In this document: piece by piece, positions 8,743-18,700 of the stretch
How positions within the stretch are numbered: the first letter of the stretch is position 1
Layout of the letters: every line of letters starts with the position of its first letter
NCBI RefSeq assembly: GCF_005780165.1
Contig: NZ_VAUV01000007.1
Location: 186,001 to 250,000 of the forward strand
DNA: 64,000 nucleotides
From: Phragmitibacter flavus
GTDB lineage: Bacteria; Verrucomicrobiota; Verrucomicrobiia; Verrucomicrobiales; Verrucomicrobiaceae
Direction: 5' to 3'
Notes under the pieces: model-generated
What the model was told of the DNA's origin: nothing
The model's input: only the letters and a program-made list of their open reading frames with translations
Database searches by the model: none
Translations under genes and position numbers: made by a program

Positions 8743-9975
8743 ATGGCGGACGTGATCCTTCAGCAGGCAAAACTGGAGCGACTGTTCTCCCTAGTGCGCG
8801 GGATGACGGACAGTTTTTATGGTCGTCGGCTTGCGGGTTACAAATTGAACTGGCACAACTTTACGAGGCTGCCGTTTACCACCAAAGACGATCTGCTGCA
8901 TGACCGGCTGATGCATGCGCCGTTTGGTTCCAATTTTACCGGACCATCGGCGGAGTATACGCGATTTTGCCAGACGAGCGGCACGAGCAGTGGTCAACCC
9001 ATGGCAGTTCTCGACACGCCGGAGAGCTGGAACCGCATGCTGGACTGCTGGCGACAGGTGTTTCGTGCGGCAGGGTTGAAGCGCGGGGAGGACCGGGTGT
9101 TCTTCGCGTTTTCGTTTGGTCCTTTTTTGGGATTTTGGACGGCCTTTGAAGCAGCGGCAGGTGAGTATCTGGCAATGCCGGGTGGGGGACTTTCAAGCAC
9201 GGCAAGGTTGGAGACGATGGCGCGGTATCAGGCGACGGTGTTGTGTTGCACGCCGACTTATGCGCTGCGATTGGGCGAAAGCATCGGAGCTCCTAGCGGG
9301 GTGGGGTTGGATCAACTGGCGGTGAAGAAAATCATCGTGGCCGGTGAGGCGGGCGGAAGTTTGCCGACGACGCGACAACGGCTTCGGGAGTTGTGGGGCG
9401 GGGCGCAGATCTTTGATCACCACGGCATGACGGAGGTGGGCCCGGTGAGTTATGAAGATCCACACCACGAGGGAAGCCTGTGTGTGATCGAAGATGCCTA
9501 CCTTGCCGAAGTGCTGGATGGCGAGGGACGTGAGGTGGCGGATGGACATGAGGGCGAGCTGGTGCTGACGACGTTGGATCGTGTTGCTTCGCCGTTGATC
9601 CGGTATCGCACCGGCGATTGGGTCTGCAAGCAGCGGATTGATGGCCAGTTGTTCCTCGAAGGCGGGATCCTGGCACGCTGCGATGACATGGTGGTCATCC
9701 GTGGCGTGAACATTTATCCAAGTGCGATTGAAAACGTGGTGAGGCGGATGCCCGAGGTGGCCGAGTTCATGGTGGAACAACGCCGGGTGGACAGCATGGA
9801 GGAGATCGAAGTGTTGATCGAAGCGCATGGTGGTCAGGATGCGGCGCAACTGGCACGTCGGCTCGAAGGACGCTTGAAGGACACCTTCGCCCTGCGCATT
9901 CCGGTGCGAGTCGCGGAGGCGATGACGTTGCCGCGGTATGAGTTCAAATCGCAGCGGTGGCGGCGGGTGGGGTGA
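8743..9975 (+). CDS. Phenylacetate-CoA ligase-like AMP-forming enzyme
   Basis: 410 residues of the ANL adenylate-forming superfamily, closest in layout to PaaK-type ligases. The phosphate-binding loop is TSGTSSGQP near residue 78. The adenine-site motif reads DHHGMTEVGP. The RYRTGDW hinge and the PaaK-like VIRGVNIYPSAIENV follow. The C-terminal lysine region is PRYEFKSQRW. The enzyme would activate a carboxylic acid, possibly aromatic, with ATP and transfer it to CoA. There is no other phenylacetate catabolism gene nearby, so a paa pathway is unlikely. With the upstream thioesterase and membrane protein it may form a small co-oriented group (20-base gap to the preceding stop). Confidence 0.85.
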   Translation: MADVILQQAKLERLFSLVRGMTDSFYGRRLAGYKLNWHNFTRLPFTTKDDLLHDRLMHAPFGSNFTGPSAEYTRFCQTSGTSSGQPMAVLDTPESWNRMLDCWRQVFRAAGLKRGEDRVFFAFSFGPFLGFWTAFEAAAGEYLAMPGGGLSSTARLETMARYQATVLCCTPTYALRLGESIGAPSGVGLDQLAVKKIIVAGEAGGSLPTTRQRLRELWGGAQIFDHHGMTEVGPVSYEDPHHEGSLCVIEDAYLAEVLDGEGREVADGHEGELVLTTLDRVASPLIRYRTGDWVCKQRIDGQLFLEGGILARCDDMVVIRGVNIYPSAIENVVRRMPEVAEFMVEQRRVDSMEEIEVLIEAHGGQDAAQLARRLEGRLKDTFALRIPVRVAEAMTLPRYEFKSQRWRRVG

Positions 9976-10009
9976 TTTCAGTCCTCCGGCATGATTCAGG
10001 CATAGAAAA

Positions 10010-10039
10010 TCCGGGGCAATGCACTGGCATCACCCCGGA
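10010..10039 (-). terminator. Hairpin terminator of the inverse-autotransporter gene
   Basis: The outer arms TCCGGGG (10010-10016) and CCCCGGA (10033-10039) enclose an inner ATGC/GCAT stem. Read on the minus strand, the hairpin follows the stop of the 10064-14788 gene by about 25 bases and is followed by ATTTTC. On the plus strand it lies just after the ligase gene but lacks a T-tract there. It probably terminates the minus-strand transcript and may act in both directions. Confidence 0.6.
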
Positions 10040-10063
10040 AAGATAAAGTCTTAGGCGGATATT

Positions 10064-13000
10064 TTACGGATTGATGTTGCCTTCTCCGCGGTTGGCGGCA
10101 CTTCCGCTGCCGTTGGCTTCTCCAGTCGATTCACCGCCGGTATTCCCGGTGATGCCGCCGTTCAAGTTGGCATCGCCACCATCACCAAAGGCTGGGCCCG
10201 CACCTGAGCCATTGCCGCCGGTAACCTGGGCGCGGATGGCAACGCCGATGGAATCCGTGATGGTGTTGTTGAGGACGCCGCCGTTGAGGGTGGCATTGCC
10301 GCCGTTGGAGAACGCGGCAAAGTTCCCTCCGAGCATGTTCACGTCAATTCCGAACGACCCGATGGTGGTGAGGATGTTGCCCACGATGCCGCCGGAGAGC
10401 GAGGCGGAACCGCCAGAGGCGATGACGATGGCGTTTGCACCGATGATGTCGACATCAATGCCGATGCCACCGATGACGGTAAGTTCGTTGGTGCCGATGC
10501 CCCCGCTGAAGGTGGCGGTGTTGGTGGTGCCCGTGTTGGCGGTCAGGTTAACCATGATGCCGTTGCCATCGATCTGGTTCAAGATGTTGCCATTGATGCC
10601 GCCTGCGAAGCTGACCGGACTGATGAGGCTGCCGCCGGTCAACTGAACGTCAATGCCGTCGCCGGTGACATTGGTGAGACGGTTGCTGTTGATGCCTAGG
10701 GTGAACGAGGCGAGGCCACCAGCAAGGCCGCCGTCGAGGTCAGCGACGATGCCCGTGCCTCCGATGTTTTCCAGGGTGTTATTGAACACCGACCCGTCAA
10801 AAGTGGCGCTGGCGAGGTCTCCGCCGAAGACATCGATTTCGATGCCGTTGCCGACGGTGTTGGAGATTTCGTTGGAGTAGAGGGAGCCTTGGAAGATGGC
10901 ATCGCCTCCGGCGGTACCGCCTTCGACGGATATGTAAACACCCTGACCAGCTCCATCAATGACGTTGCTGTAGACGGCGCCGATGAACTCGCTATCGACT
11001 CCGAGGCTGGCGTCGATGACGAATGAGATCGCAGAGCCAGCGGTGTTGTTGATGAAATTTTCGCCGATGCTTCCGGAGAAGGTGCCAATCCCGTCGATTT
11101 CAACGTCGATGCCATTGCCGCCGTTGCCGGAAAGCTGGTTGCTGTTGATGCTGCCGTTGAAGGTGGCACCGCTGGACAGGCCAACGAGGATGCCGGTGTC
11201 GAAGTTGTCGTTCACGATGTTGCCGTTGATTCCAAAGTCCACATTGGCGAGCAGATCGGCATCCACTTCAATGCCGTCATCGCCGTTGTCGGAAGCGGTG
11301 TTGCCCGAGATGCCGCCGTTCAACTGGCCGGCGGAGATGTTGGCGTAGATGCCGTCGCCACTGTTGTTGGTGGATTCATTGTTGTTAATGCCACCGTTGA
11401 ACTCGGCGCCAGTGACTTCGAGATTGATGCCGTTGAGACCGGAGGTGAAGACGGTGTTGTCATCCATGCCACCGTTGAAGGTGCTGGCGAGGTTAAGGAT
11501 GGTGGTGATGCCGTTTGCATCACTGAAGCGCACGATGTTGTCATTGATGCCACCATCGAACGTTGATGCGGTCATCTCGGTGTCGATGCCATCGCCGCCG
11601 CTGCGGGTGACGAAGTTTTCGTTGATGCCACCAGCAAACCCAGCGGTTTGAAGGGAGGTCTGAATGCCGTCGTTGCCGCTGAAGGCGACGAAGTTGTTGT
11701 TGATGCCTCCGAAAAAGAGGGCGGTTTCCACATCGGTGTCGATGCCGTCATCGCCGCTGACGCCGACGATGTTTTCGTAGATGCCGCCAAAGAAGGCACC
11801 GCCTTCAACGGAGGTGTAGATGCCGTCTTCCTCACTGAAGCCAACGAGGTTGTTGTGAATGCCGCCAAAGAATGCGGTAAAGTTGGAGATTTCGGTGTCG
11901 ATGCCGGTTTCGCCGGAGAAGGCCACGATGTTGTTGTGGATGCCTCCGAAGAAGAGAGCGCCGTCTTCCACCGTCGTTTCAATGCCTTCGTTGTCGCTGC
12001 GGGTGATGAAGTTGTCGTGGATGCCACCGACGAAAAGTCCGAGCGGACCCACCGAAGTGACGAGGCCGTCGCCACCGCTGTTGTCGATGCGGTTGTCACT
12101 GAGGCCGCCGAAGAAGGCGGCACCGCCGATGCTGAGATCAATGCCATCGTCATCGCTGCCGCGAATTTCGTTGCTGGTGATGCCGCCAAAGAAGAAGGCA
12201 AGCGGGCCTAGGTCGATGTTGATGCCGTCTTCGCCGCTGTCGAGAATTTCGTTGCCGGTGATGACGCCGCTGAAGATGGAACCGTAGACGTCGCCTTCGA
12301 TGCCGTTTTCCTGGTTGCCATCGAGGAAGTTGTTGGCAATGGAACCGGAGTAAAGGGCGAGGGGACCGACTTCGAAGTCGATGCCGTCGTTGCCACTGTT
12401 GGTGATGTTGTTGAACTCAACTTCGCCGGAGTAGAGGCTCAGTCCGCGCACAAAGTTGCGGATGCCATCGCCGAGGTTGTCGTCGATATCGTTGAAGGTG
12501 ATGGCACCGCTGTAAACGCCGCCTGCGCGGACGGTGTTGCGAATGCCGTCCAGATCGTTTGCGGAGATTTCGTTGAACGAAATGTCTGCGGAGATTTCCC
12601 CACCCAGGCTGGCGCGATTGCGAATGCCGGAGCCGGTATTGCTGGTGATGTTGTTACCGATTATGTCGACCGCATACTCACCACCGAGGCTGGCGGTGTT
12701 GGAGATGCCGTTGCGACCGTTGCCGATGATGTCGTTTTCGGCGATGATGCCTTCGAGGATCGCCCCGCCGAGGACGCGGGTGCGAATGCCGTTGAAGTCG
12801 TTGCCGGTGAAGCTGTTGTTGATGATTTCAACCAAGGCTTCGGCTCCGTTGGTTGCGACGATGGAAACGCCATTGCGATCATTGTCTTCGATGTCGTTAT
12901 CTTCCAGGAAGGCGTAGCCAGGGTTCAATGGATCGTTGAAGATCAACAGCACCCCATTACCGCCGTTGTCGATGATGTCGTTGTTGGTGATGATGGCAGT

Positions 13001-14788
13001 CGTGTTGGATGGGTTGATGACCACCACACCGGTGCCTGCGGTTCCGGTGACGATGTTGTCGTTAATGAAGACATCGGCGACATCGAGGGTGAAGATGCCA
13101 GTGCCTTGGGCGGCGAGGGTGGAGGCGATCTTGACGCTCGTGTTGACGGCGGGATCATAGCCGGTGGTGATTTCGTAACCCTGGATGGCGAAGGAGTTTT
13201 CGCTGCTGCCTGCGATGAATTTGGCGGCATCAGCGGCGAATCCACCTTCAACAACCGGGCGGTCACCGGTGCCGAAGATGGCTCCGTTGAGGCTGCTGAC
13301 AATCGGGGTGATTGAGCTGATGAAGCGCGTGGGGCCGCTGACGTTGACGCTTTCAAGATAGTTGGTGCCGCCAAAATTGAGGGCACCCTGGGTGTAGACG
13401 TTCCACACACGCTGGGTTTCCAAATTTCTGGTGCTGGCGAGATCGGCCCCTTCCTGAATGGTGTCGAAGGGGAGTTCTGCGGTGCCGTCTTCAAGCATCG
13501 TGCCACCGGTTTCGATGCCGTTGCCGATGGTGCCGCCGCTGTTGACGAAGATGAGGTCGCTGGCAAGGATGAGTTGTTGTTTCGATTGGGAAACCACGCG
13601 AGTGACGCGACGCACCCTGGTGGAAATGTCTTCTTTCTCGAGCTGGACGGCGGAGGCGACATTGATGTTGGCGTTTTGACGAGCCACAGGCTCGGCCATG
13701 CGTTCAGCAAGGTGGCGGCGGCGGGTTTTGAAGGCATCGCCGATGCGATCCCACATGCCCTTGCCGTCGCCGAGGTCGCCGCCTTCAAAGGGAATCTGCA
13801 ATTGAACGCCGACGGTCCAGTCGGAACCCGTGAGCTTCTCGTCTTCATACCAAGTGCCGGAAATGATGAGGGCAGGAACGGGGCGCATTTCGATGCCGGC
13901 TTTCCAACCTTCGATGTCGCCATTGCCACCCTGGGAGGCGCTGAAGGGATTCTTGAAGCTGTAGTAACCACCAATGAGCTTGATGTCCATGTAGCGATCG
14001 ACCCATGGCACGAGCACCGCCATTTGGGCATCCCAGCCTTCCATGCCTTCCTCGTAGCGGTGGAAGAGACGGTCGATGGTGGTGGTGCGGGTGGTGGTGG
14101 TGGCGTAATTGGTCAGCAATGCATCTTGCGCAATGGTGTTGCCAGTGGCGTAGGGATCGCTCGCCGCGGTGGTGCGGCTGAAGTTGCGGGTGCTGGACGA
14201 TTGATTGACATCGCGGGTGCGGAATTCTTCGGCGAGTTGTTGATCGGAGAGCGGGATGTAGTAGTTGCCGCGAACCTCAATATAACGGGTGCCAGCCTCA
14301 ATGCCGACGCCGAGTTGCCAGAATTCATTTCCAGCCCGGGTGTGAAGCATGTCGATGAATGCATTGGCTCCAATGAAGAATCCTTCCTCCATGAATCCTG
14401 CCTGATGTCCGTCATGCTCGGTGAGCAGGTCGACGGATTGGTTGCCGAAAAGGTAACGATAGCCGAGGCCGAGGGATGCACCGGTGACTCCGCCCTCACC
14501 CTGGGAAAGGTAGGGCTCGGCAAACAGCATGCCACCGCTCAACGTGGTATCGGCACCCAAAGTGCTCCACAATGGCGCGACGATGGAGAAGCTGCCTTCA
14601 AATTGTTCGTCGTTGCCTTTGACTCCAGCCGTGATGGTGCCGAGATAAAGGGGATCCCCCTCCGGGATGATGGCTTCTTTCTCCGATTTCGCGGATTTGG
14701 AAGAACGCAGCAGTGTTCCTGCGTTGCCAAGGCTGAGAGGGAGCAGCAGGGCCAGTAAGGGCAGCTTGAGCAGTTGGTTGAGTTTCAT
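10064..14788 (-). CDS. Inverse-autotransporter-like outer membrane protein with long beta-helix passenger
   Basis: 1574 residues. Signal peptide at 1-23 (LLALLLPLSLGNAG). Residues of about 45-345 resemble the beta domain of intimin/invasin-type inverse autotransporters: alternating amphipathic strands, FFIGANAFIDM, WQLGVGIEAGTRYIEV, NYYIPLSDQQ, and a closing strand VGVQLQIPFEGG. A charged linker (about 350-440) ends in LPFDTIQEG, a typical opening of right-handed parallel beta-helices. The remaining 1100 residues are repeats of roughly 33-37 residues built around NxI...GxxGI (for example GGINNNFVAFSGNDGIQT), about 30 turns in all. The C terminus is Gly/Asn-rich, with no C-terminal barrel or PEP-CTERM/T9SS tag. 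No LysM or Ig-like domains are visible, unlike classical intimins. It is likely a surface fibre or adhesin. No neighbouring gene suggests a partner. Confidence 0.85.
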   Translation of the reverse strand: MKLNQLLKLPLLALLLPLSLGNAGTLLRSSKSAKSEKEAIIPEGDPLYLGTITAGVKGNDEQFEGSFSIVAPLWSTLGADTTLSGGMLFAEPYLSQGEGGVTGASLGLGYRYLFGNQSVDLLTEHDGHQAGFMEEGFFIGANAFIDMLHTRAGNEFWQLGVGIEAGTRYIEVRGNYYIPLSDQQLAEEFRTRDVNQSSSTRNFSRTTAASDPYATGNTIAQDALLTNYATTTTRTTTIDRLFHRYEEGMEGWDAQMAVLVPWVDRYMDIKLIGGYYSFKNPFSASQGGNGDIEGWKAGIEMRPVPALIISGTWYEDEKLTGSDWTVGVQLQIPFEGGDLGDGKGMWDRIGDAFKTRRRHLAERMAEPVARQNANINVASAVQLEKEDISTRVRRVTRVVSQSKQQLILASDLIFVNSGGTIGNGIETGGTMLEDGTAELPFDTIQEGADLASTRNLETQRVWNVYTQGALNFGGTNYLESVNVSGPTRFISSITPIVSSLNGAIFGTGDRPVVEGGFAADAAKFIAGSSENSFAIQGYEITTGYDPAVNTSVKIASTLAAQGTGIFTLDVADVFINDNIVTGTAGTGVVVINPSNTTAIITNNDIIDNGGNGVLLIFNDPLNPGYAFLEDNDIEDNDRNGVSIVATNGAEALVEIINNSFTGNDFNGIRTRVLGGAILEGIIAENDIIGNGRNGISNTASLGGEYAVDIIGNNITSNTGSGIRNRASLGGEISADISFNEISANDLDGIRNTVRAGGVYSGAITFNDIDDNLGDGIRNFVRGLSLYSGEVEFNNITNSGNDGIDFEVGPLALYSGSIANNFLDGNQENGIEGDVYGSIFSGVITGNEILDSGEDGINIDLGPLAFFFGGITSNEIRGSDDDGIDLSIGGAAFFGGLSDNRIDNSGGDGLVTSVGPLGLFVGGIHDNFITRSDNEGIETTVEDGALFFGGIHNNIVAFSGETGIDTEISNFTAFFGGIHNNLVGFSEEDGIYTSVEGGAFFGGIYENIVGVSGDDGIDTDVETALFFGGINNNFVAFSGNDGIQTSLQTAGFAGGINENFVTRSGGDGIDTEMTASTFDGGINDNIVRFSDANGITTILNLASTFNGGMDDNTVFTSGLNGINLEVTGAEFNGGINNNESTNNSGDGIYANISAGQLNGGISGNTASDNGDDGIEVDADLLANVDFGINGNIVNDNFDTGILVGLSSGATFNGSINSNQLSGNGGNGIDVEIDGIGTFSGSIGENFINNTAGSAISFVIDASLGVDSEFIGAVYSNVIDGAGQGVYISVEGGTAGGDAIFQGSLYSNEISNTVGNGIEIDVFGGDLASATFDGSVFNNTLENIGGTGIVADLDGGLAGGLASFTLGINSNRLTNVTGDGIDVQLTGGSLISPVSFAGGINGNILNQIDGNGIMVNLTANTGTTNTATFSGGIGTNELTVIGGIGIDVDIIGANAIVIASGGSASLSGGIVGNILTTIGSFGIDVNMLGGNFAAFSNGGNATLNGGVLNNTITDSIGVAIRAQVTGGNGSGAGPAFGDGGDANLNGGITGNTGGESTGEANGSGSAANRGEGNINP

Positions 14789-15005
14789 GTGGAGGAGGGT
14801 GACTAATTTGGAGATTGATGCCTCAGGAGGTGAAGGGGAGAGCCTTGGGGAATTTGCTTAGTATTAGTAAATCTGCACGCAAAATGTGCGGCAATTTATG
14901 CAACTTATGCACAACAAAAAAATTGGTGTTCTTTTGAGCGCGAGGAGATGGGCGGCACATTGAAACGAGAAAGTCGTCAGTTCCTGTAACTGGCGTTCGT
15001 AATGA

Positions 15006-15036
15006 TTGACTTGGCAGAGCAACCTTCGTTTATCTT
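15006..15036 (+). promoter_or_regulatory. Candidate sigma-70-type promoter of the ABC transporter operon
   Basis: TTGACT at 15006-15011 and TATCTT at 15031-15036 are separated by 19 bases, and the surrounding 14850-15040 stretch is AT-rich for this genome. The -10 box ends 5 bases before the ATG at 15042, so a transcript from here would have almost no leader. No Shine-Dalgarno sequence lies before that ATG. Confidence 0.4.
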
Positions 15037-15041
15037 ATTCC

Positions 15042-15731
15042 ATGCCGATTCTTGAATTGAGAAATGTGAGCAAATCCTACGGCGAGCCGGGTTCGGCGAA
15101 TGCGGTCGAGATTTTGCGTGATGCGAACTTGGTGATTGAAGCGGGTGAATCGGTGGCAATTACTGGTCCTTCGGGTTGTGGAAAAAGCACCGTTTTGAAT
15201 CTGCTGGGAACTTTGGATGAGCCCGATCGCGGCGAAATAGTTTTTGATGGAGAGGTGATCAAGGGGGGCTCCATTGTTCAGTTGAGCAAATTGCGCAGTG
15301 AGAAAATCGGGTTTATTTTTCAACTGCACCACCTACTTCCTCAATGCACGGTGATGGAGAATGTGCTTTTGCCGGCTCAGGCATTGGCAGAGAAACCGGA
15401 CTTTGCGGTGGTGGAAAAGCGGGCGAAGGAGCTGCTTTCTTTGGTGGGTTTGGACCAACGGTTGAAGTGGTTTCCAGGTCAATTGTCGGGCGGCGAGCGT
15501 CAGCGGGTGGCGGTGGTCAGGGCTCTGATCAATCAACCAAAAGTGATTCTCGCGGATGAGCCGACCGGAGCGCTGGACGAGACGAACGCGAATACTTTGA
15601 CTGATTTGATGATCAATATGTCGGAGAAATTCGGCATTTCTTTAGTGCTAGTCTCACACAATCCGGATCAGGCGCAGAGGATGAAACGCGTGCTCAGACT
15701 GCACGAAGGCAAATTTGAATCCGTGAAGTAG
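15042..15731 (+). CDS. ABC transporter ATP-binding protein, LolD/MacB-like
   Basis: 229 residues from the ATG at 15042. The longer in-frame start at 15006 would lie in the promoter-like region. All ABC ATPase motifs are present: Walker A GPSGCGKST near 42, a Q-loop in FIFQLHHLLPQCTV, signature LSGGERQRVAV near 148, Walker B VILADEPTGALD near 168, and the H-loop in LVLVSHNPDQ. The LHHLLP stretch and the length match LolD/MacB-type ATPases, which drive mechanotransmission through FtsX-fold permeases rather than solute import. The permease gene starts about 15 bases after the stop, so the two form an operon. LolD versus another export ATPase cannot be settled from sequence alone. Confidence 0.93.
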   Translation: MPILELRNVSKSYGEPGSANAVEILRDANLVIEAGESVAITGPSGCGKSTVLNLLGTLDEPDRGEIVFDGEVIKGGSIVQLSKLRSEKIGFIFQLHHLLPQCTVMENVLLPAQALAEKPDFAVVEKRAKELLSLVGLDQRLKWFPGQLSGGERQRVAVVRALINQPKVILADEPTGALDETNANTLTDLMINMSEKFGISLVLVSHNPDQAQRMKRVLRLHEGKFESVK

Positions 15732-15746
15732 GTTTTTGTGGAAATT

Positions 15747-18700
15747 ATGAATGCACGTGGATTGGCTTGGCGGAGTTTTCGCTTTTATGCGAAAAGTCAT
15801 CTTGGATTGTTGGTGGGTGCGTTTCTAGCGAGCGCGATTTTGAGTGGTTCGATGGTGGTGGGCGACTCGGTGAGGGCGAGTTTGAAGCGGGCGGCGATGC
15901 AGAGGTTGGGCGGGGTCGAGACCTCGCTGGTGGGCGGCGATCGATGGTTCACTGAGGAGCTGGCGCGAGGAATGAACGCGGCACCGGTGGTGCTGATACG
16001 AGGCAACGTGAGCACGGGTGGTGGTGAGTCGAGGGCGAACGCAGTGCAGGTTTTAGGAGTCGACGAAACGTTTTGGAAGCTCGGTCCGGAATCGGAGATT
16101 GGGGAACTGAAGTTGGGTGCCAATGAAGTGGCCTTGAATGAGTCGCTGGCTGCGAAGTTAAAGTTAAAAGTGGGTGATACGGTGGTGGTGAGGTTTGAGG
16201 CACCGAGTGCGATTTCACGCGATGCGCCGCTTTCGGGAAGCACGAATGAGGAGATCGTGTTGCGGCGTCAGGTCGGCAAGGTGGTGACCGGTGAGCAGTT
16301 TGGGAATTTTCAACTGGCAGCTTCGCAGGTGGCACCGGACAACTTGTTTGTTCCGATGAAAGAACTGCAGGAAGCGGTGGAGCGGGTGGGCTTGGTGAAC
16401 CTGATGCTGGATGGGACCGGCGGTTCGAAGACGGTGGATGCACAGGTGAAATTGGAAGATTACGCGTTCCAGTTGAAGCGGGTGGAGGGACGCGAGAAGT
16501 CTTGGAAGATCAGCACGGACCGGGTGTTTCTGGATGAGGTGGTGGCGGACAAGTTGTTGAAGGCGATGCCGGGTAGCGAAGGTGTGCTGACGTATCTTGT
16601 GAATGGATTGAACTCGCCGAAGTCGGAGAATCGCACGCCATATTCCATGGTGACCGCATCGACCAAGGTGATCCCAGCGGGTGAGCGTGAAGGCGCGGGG
16701 GATCGAGCGACGATCACTCAATGGCTGGCAGAGGATCTAAATCTGGCAGTGGGAGATGATTTCACGATTCGTTATTTCACCGTGGGGATGGGCCGGGAAC
16801 TGAAGGAAGAGAATGCGACATTCAAGGTGGCGTCGATTTTGCCGATGGACGATGCGTTGGTGAACCGCAGCTGGACGCCTAATTTTCCGGGGGTGTCGGA
16901 CGTGGACAATTGTCGCGACTGGACGCCGGGGATTCCGGTGAAGCTGGATGCAATCCGCGACAAGGATGAGAAGTATTGGGATGACTACCACGGGACACCC
17001 AAGGCGTTCATTGATCTGGCTAAGGGGCAGGAGTTATGGGGGAATCGATTTGGCAACTTGACCTCGATTCGCTTTCCTGACACGGGCCAGGACGAGGCGG
17101 CTTTGCGTTCGGAGTTGGTGAAGCACCTCAACTTGGCGGACATCGGATTGGTGCCGACGGATGTGCGGGGAGCAGCGTTGGCGGCCGCGGAGGGGAGCGT
17201 GGATTTTGGGGGATTGTTCATCGGGCTCAGTTTGTTTTTGATTGCGGCGGCCCTGGTGTTTTCAAGTTTGTTGTTTCTGTTTTCGCTCGAGCGTCGCGTT
17301 TCGCAGATGGGTTTGTTATTGGCGATCGGATGGACACCGAAGATGGTGCGTCGGGCGGTGTTGAGTGAAGGAGCATTGGTGGCGCTGGTGGGGGCGGGGT
17401 TGGGACTGTTGGGCGGGGTGGCGTATACCAAACTGGCGCTGGCGGGACTGAACGGGGTGTGGTCGGAAGCAACGGTGGGGTTGAAGCTGATTTATGGGAC
17501 GAGTGCGACGACACTGGTGATCGCGTTTTTGGCGAGTGTGCTGGCCAGCATCGGGACGTTGTGGTGGTCGAGTCGGAGGATGTTCAAGGCGACGGCGCGG
17601 GGTTTGCTGACCGATACCTGGCAGGGCGAAAATGTGGCGGGCGCGAAAAAACGCGGCACCGGTATGAAGCTGTTGAAGTGGCTGCCGTTGGGATGCGTGT
17701 TGCTGGCGGTGGGATTGTCTTGGATGGGTTCGCAGGCGACCAGTCCTCAGGAAATGGCGGGCATGTTTTTCGGCGCGGGTTTTCTGTTGCTGGCGGGTGG
17801 CTTGATGGCGATTCGCAAGCGGTTGAATCCGGTGGCGAAAGAGCAGGCGTCGAACATGCGACAAATCGGCGTGCGCAACATCTGCCGGAGACCGGGTCGG
17901 AGTCTGGCAGTGATGGGGATGATGGCCGGAGGGATCTTTTTGGTGATCGCGGTGAATGCATTCCGACTTGGAGCAGGCGGAGATGATTCGAAGCGCGATT
18001 CAGGGACCGGCGGATTTGCATTGTTGGGGGAGTCGACCTTGCCGGTGTATGAGGACTTGAATGCAGAGGTGGCGTGGGATGAGTTTGCGTTGGATGACAA
18101 GTTGATGTCCGCAGCGGGAGTGAAGGTGGTGCCGTTTCGGGTCAGGCAGGGAGATGATGCGAGTTGTTTGAATTTGAACCGTGCGCAGACCCCGGTTTTG
18201 ACGGCGGTGAATCCGCAATTGATGGTGGACCGTGGGGCATTTGTTTTTGCCAAAGGCGGGTGGGAGGAGTTGTTGACGAAGTCGCCGGAACAATGTCTTG
18301 GACATTCGCGCACGGCGGCGATGGTGGAGGCTCCGATCCCGGCCGTGGCGGATCAGGCCACGGCGATGTGGGGCTTGGGCAAGGGGGTGGGCGACACGCT
18401 TGATTACACGGATGCGAGCGGAAAAGTGTTCAAGGTTCAGTTGGTGGGCTTGCTGGCGGGCAGTGTGTTGCAGGGCAAGATCGTGGTGAATGAAGCTGAC
18501 TATCTGAAGAAGTATCCCGATGCGGCAGGGTATCAGTTTTTTTTGATGGATGTGGCTGATTCGGCAGCCACGGAGAAGGTGCAGACACATCTGACAAGGC
18601 AGTTGGAATCACGTGGGCTTGCTTTGGAAGGAGCGGGGCAGCGCCTAGCGGCGTTCAATGCGGTTCAGAACACATACATTGGGATTTTCACGGTGCTGGG

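Noticed and set aside
11648-12211. Antisense frames inside the beta-helix region
   Set aside because: Repetitive DNA of the passenger produces repeating open frames on the other strand; they follow the repeat period and carry no independent signal.
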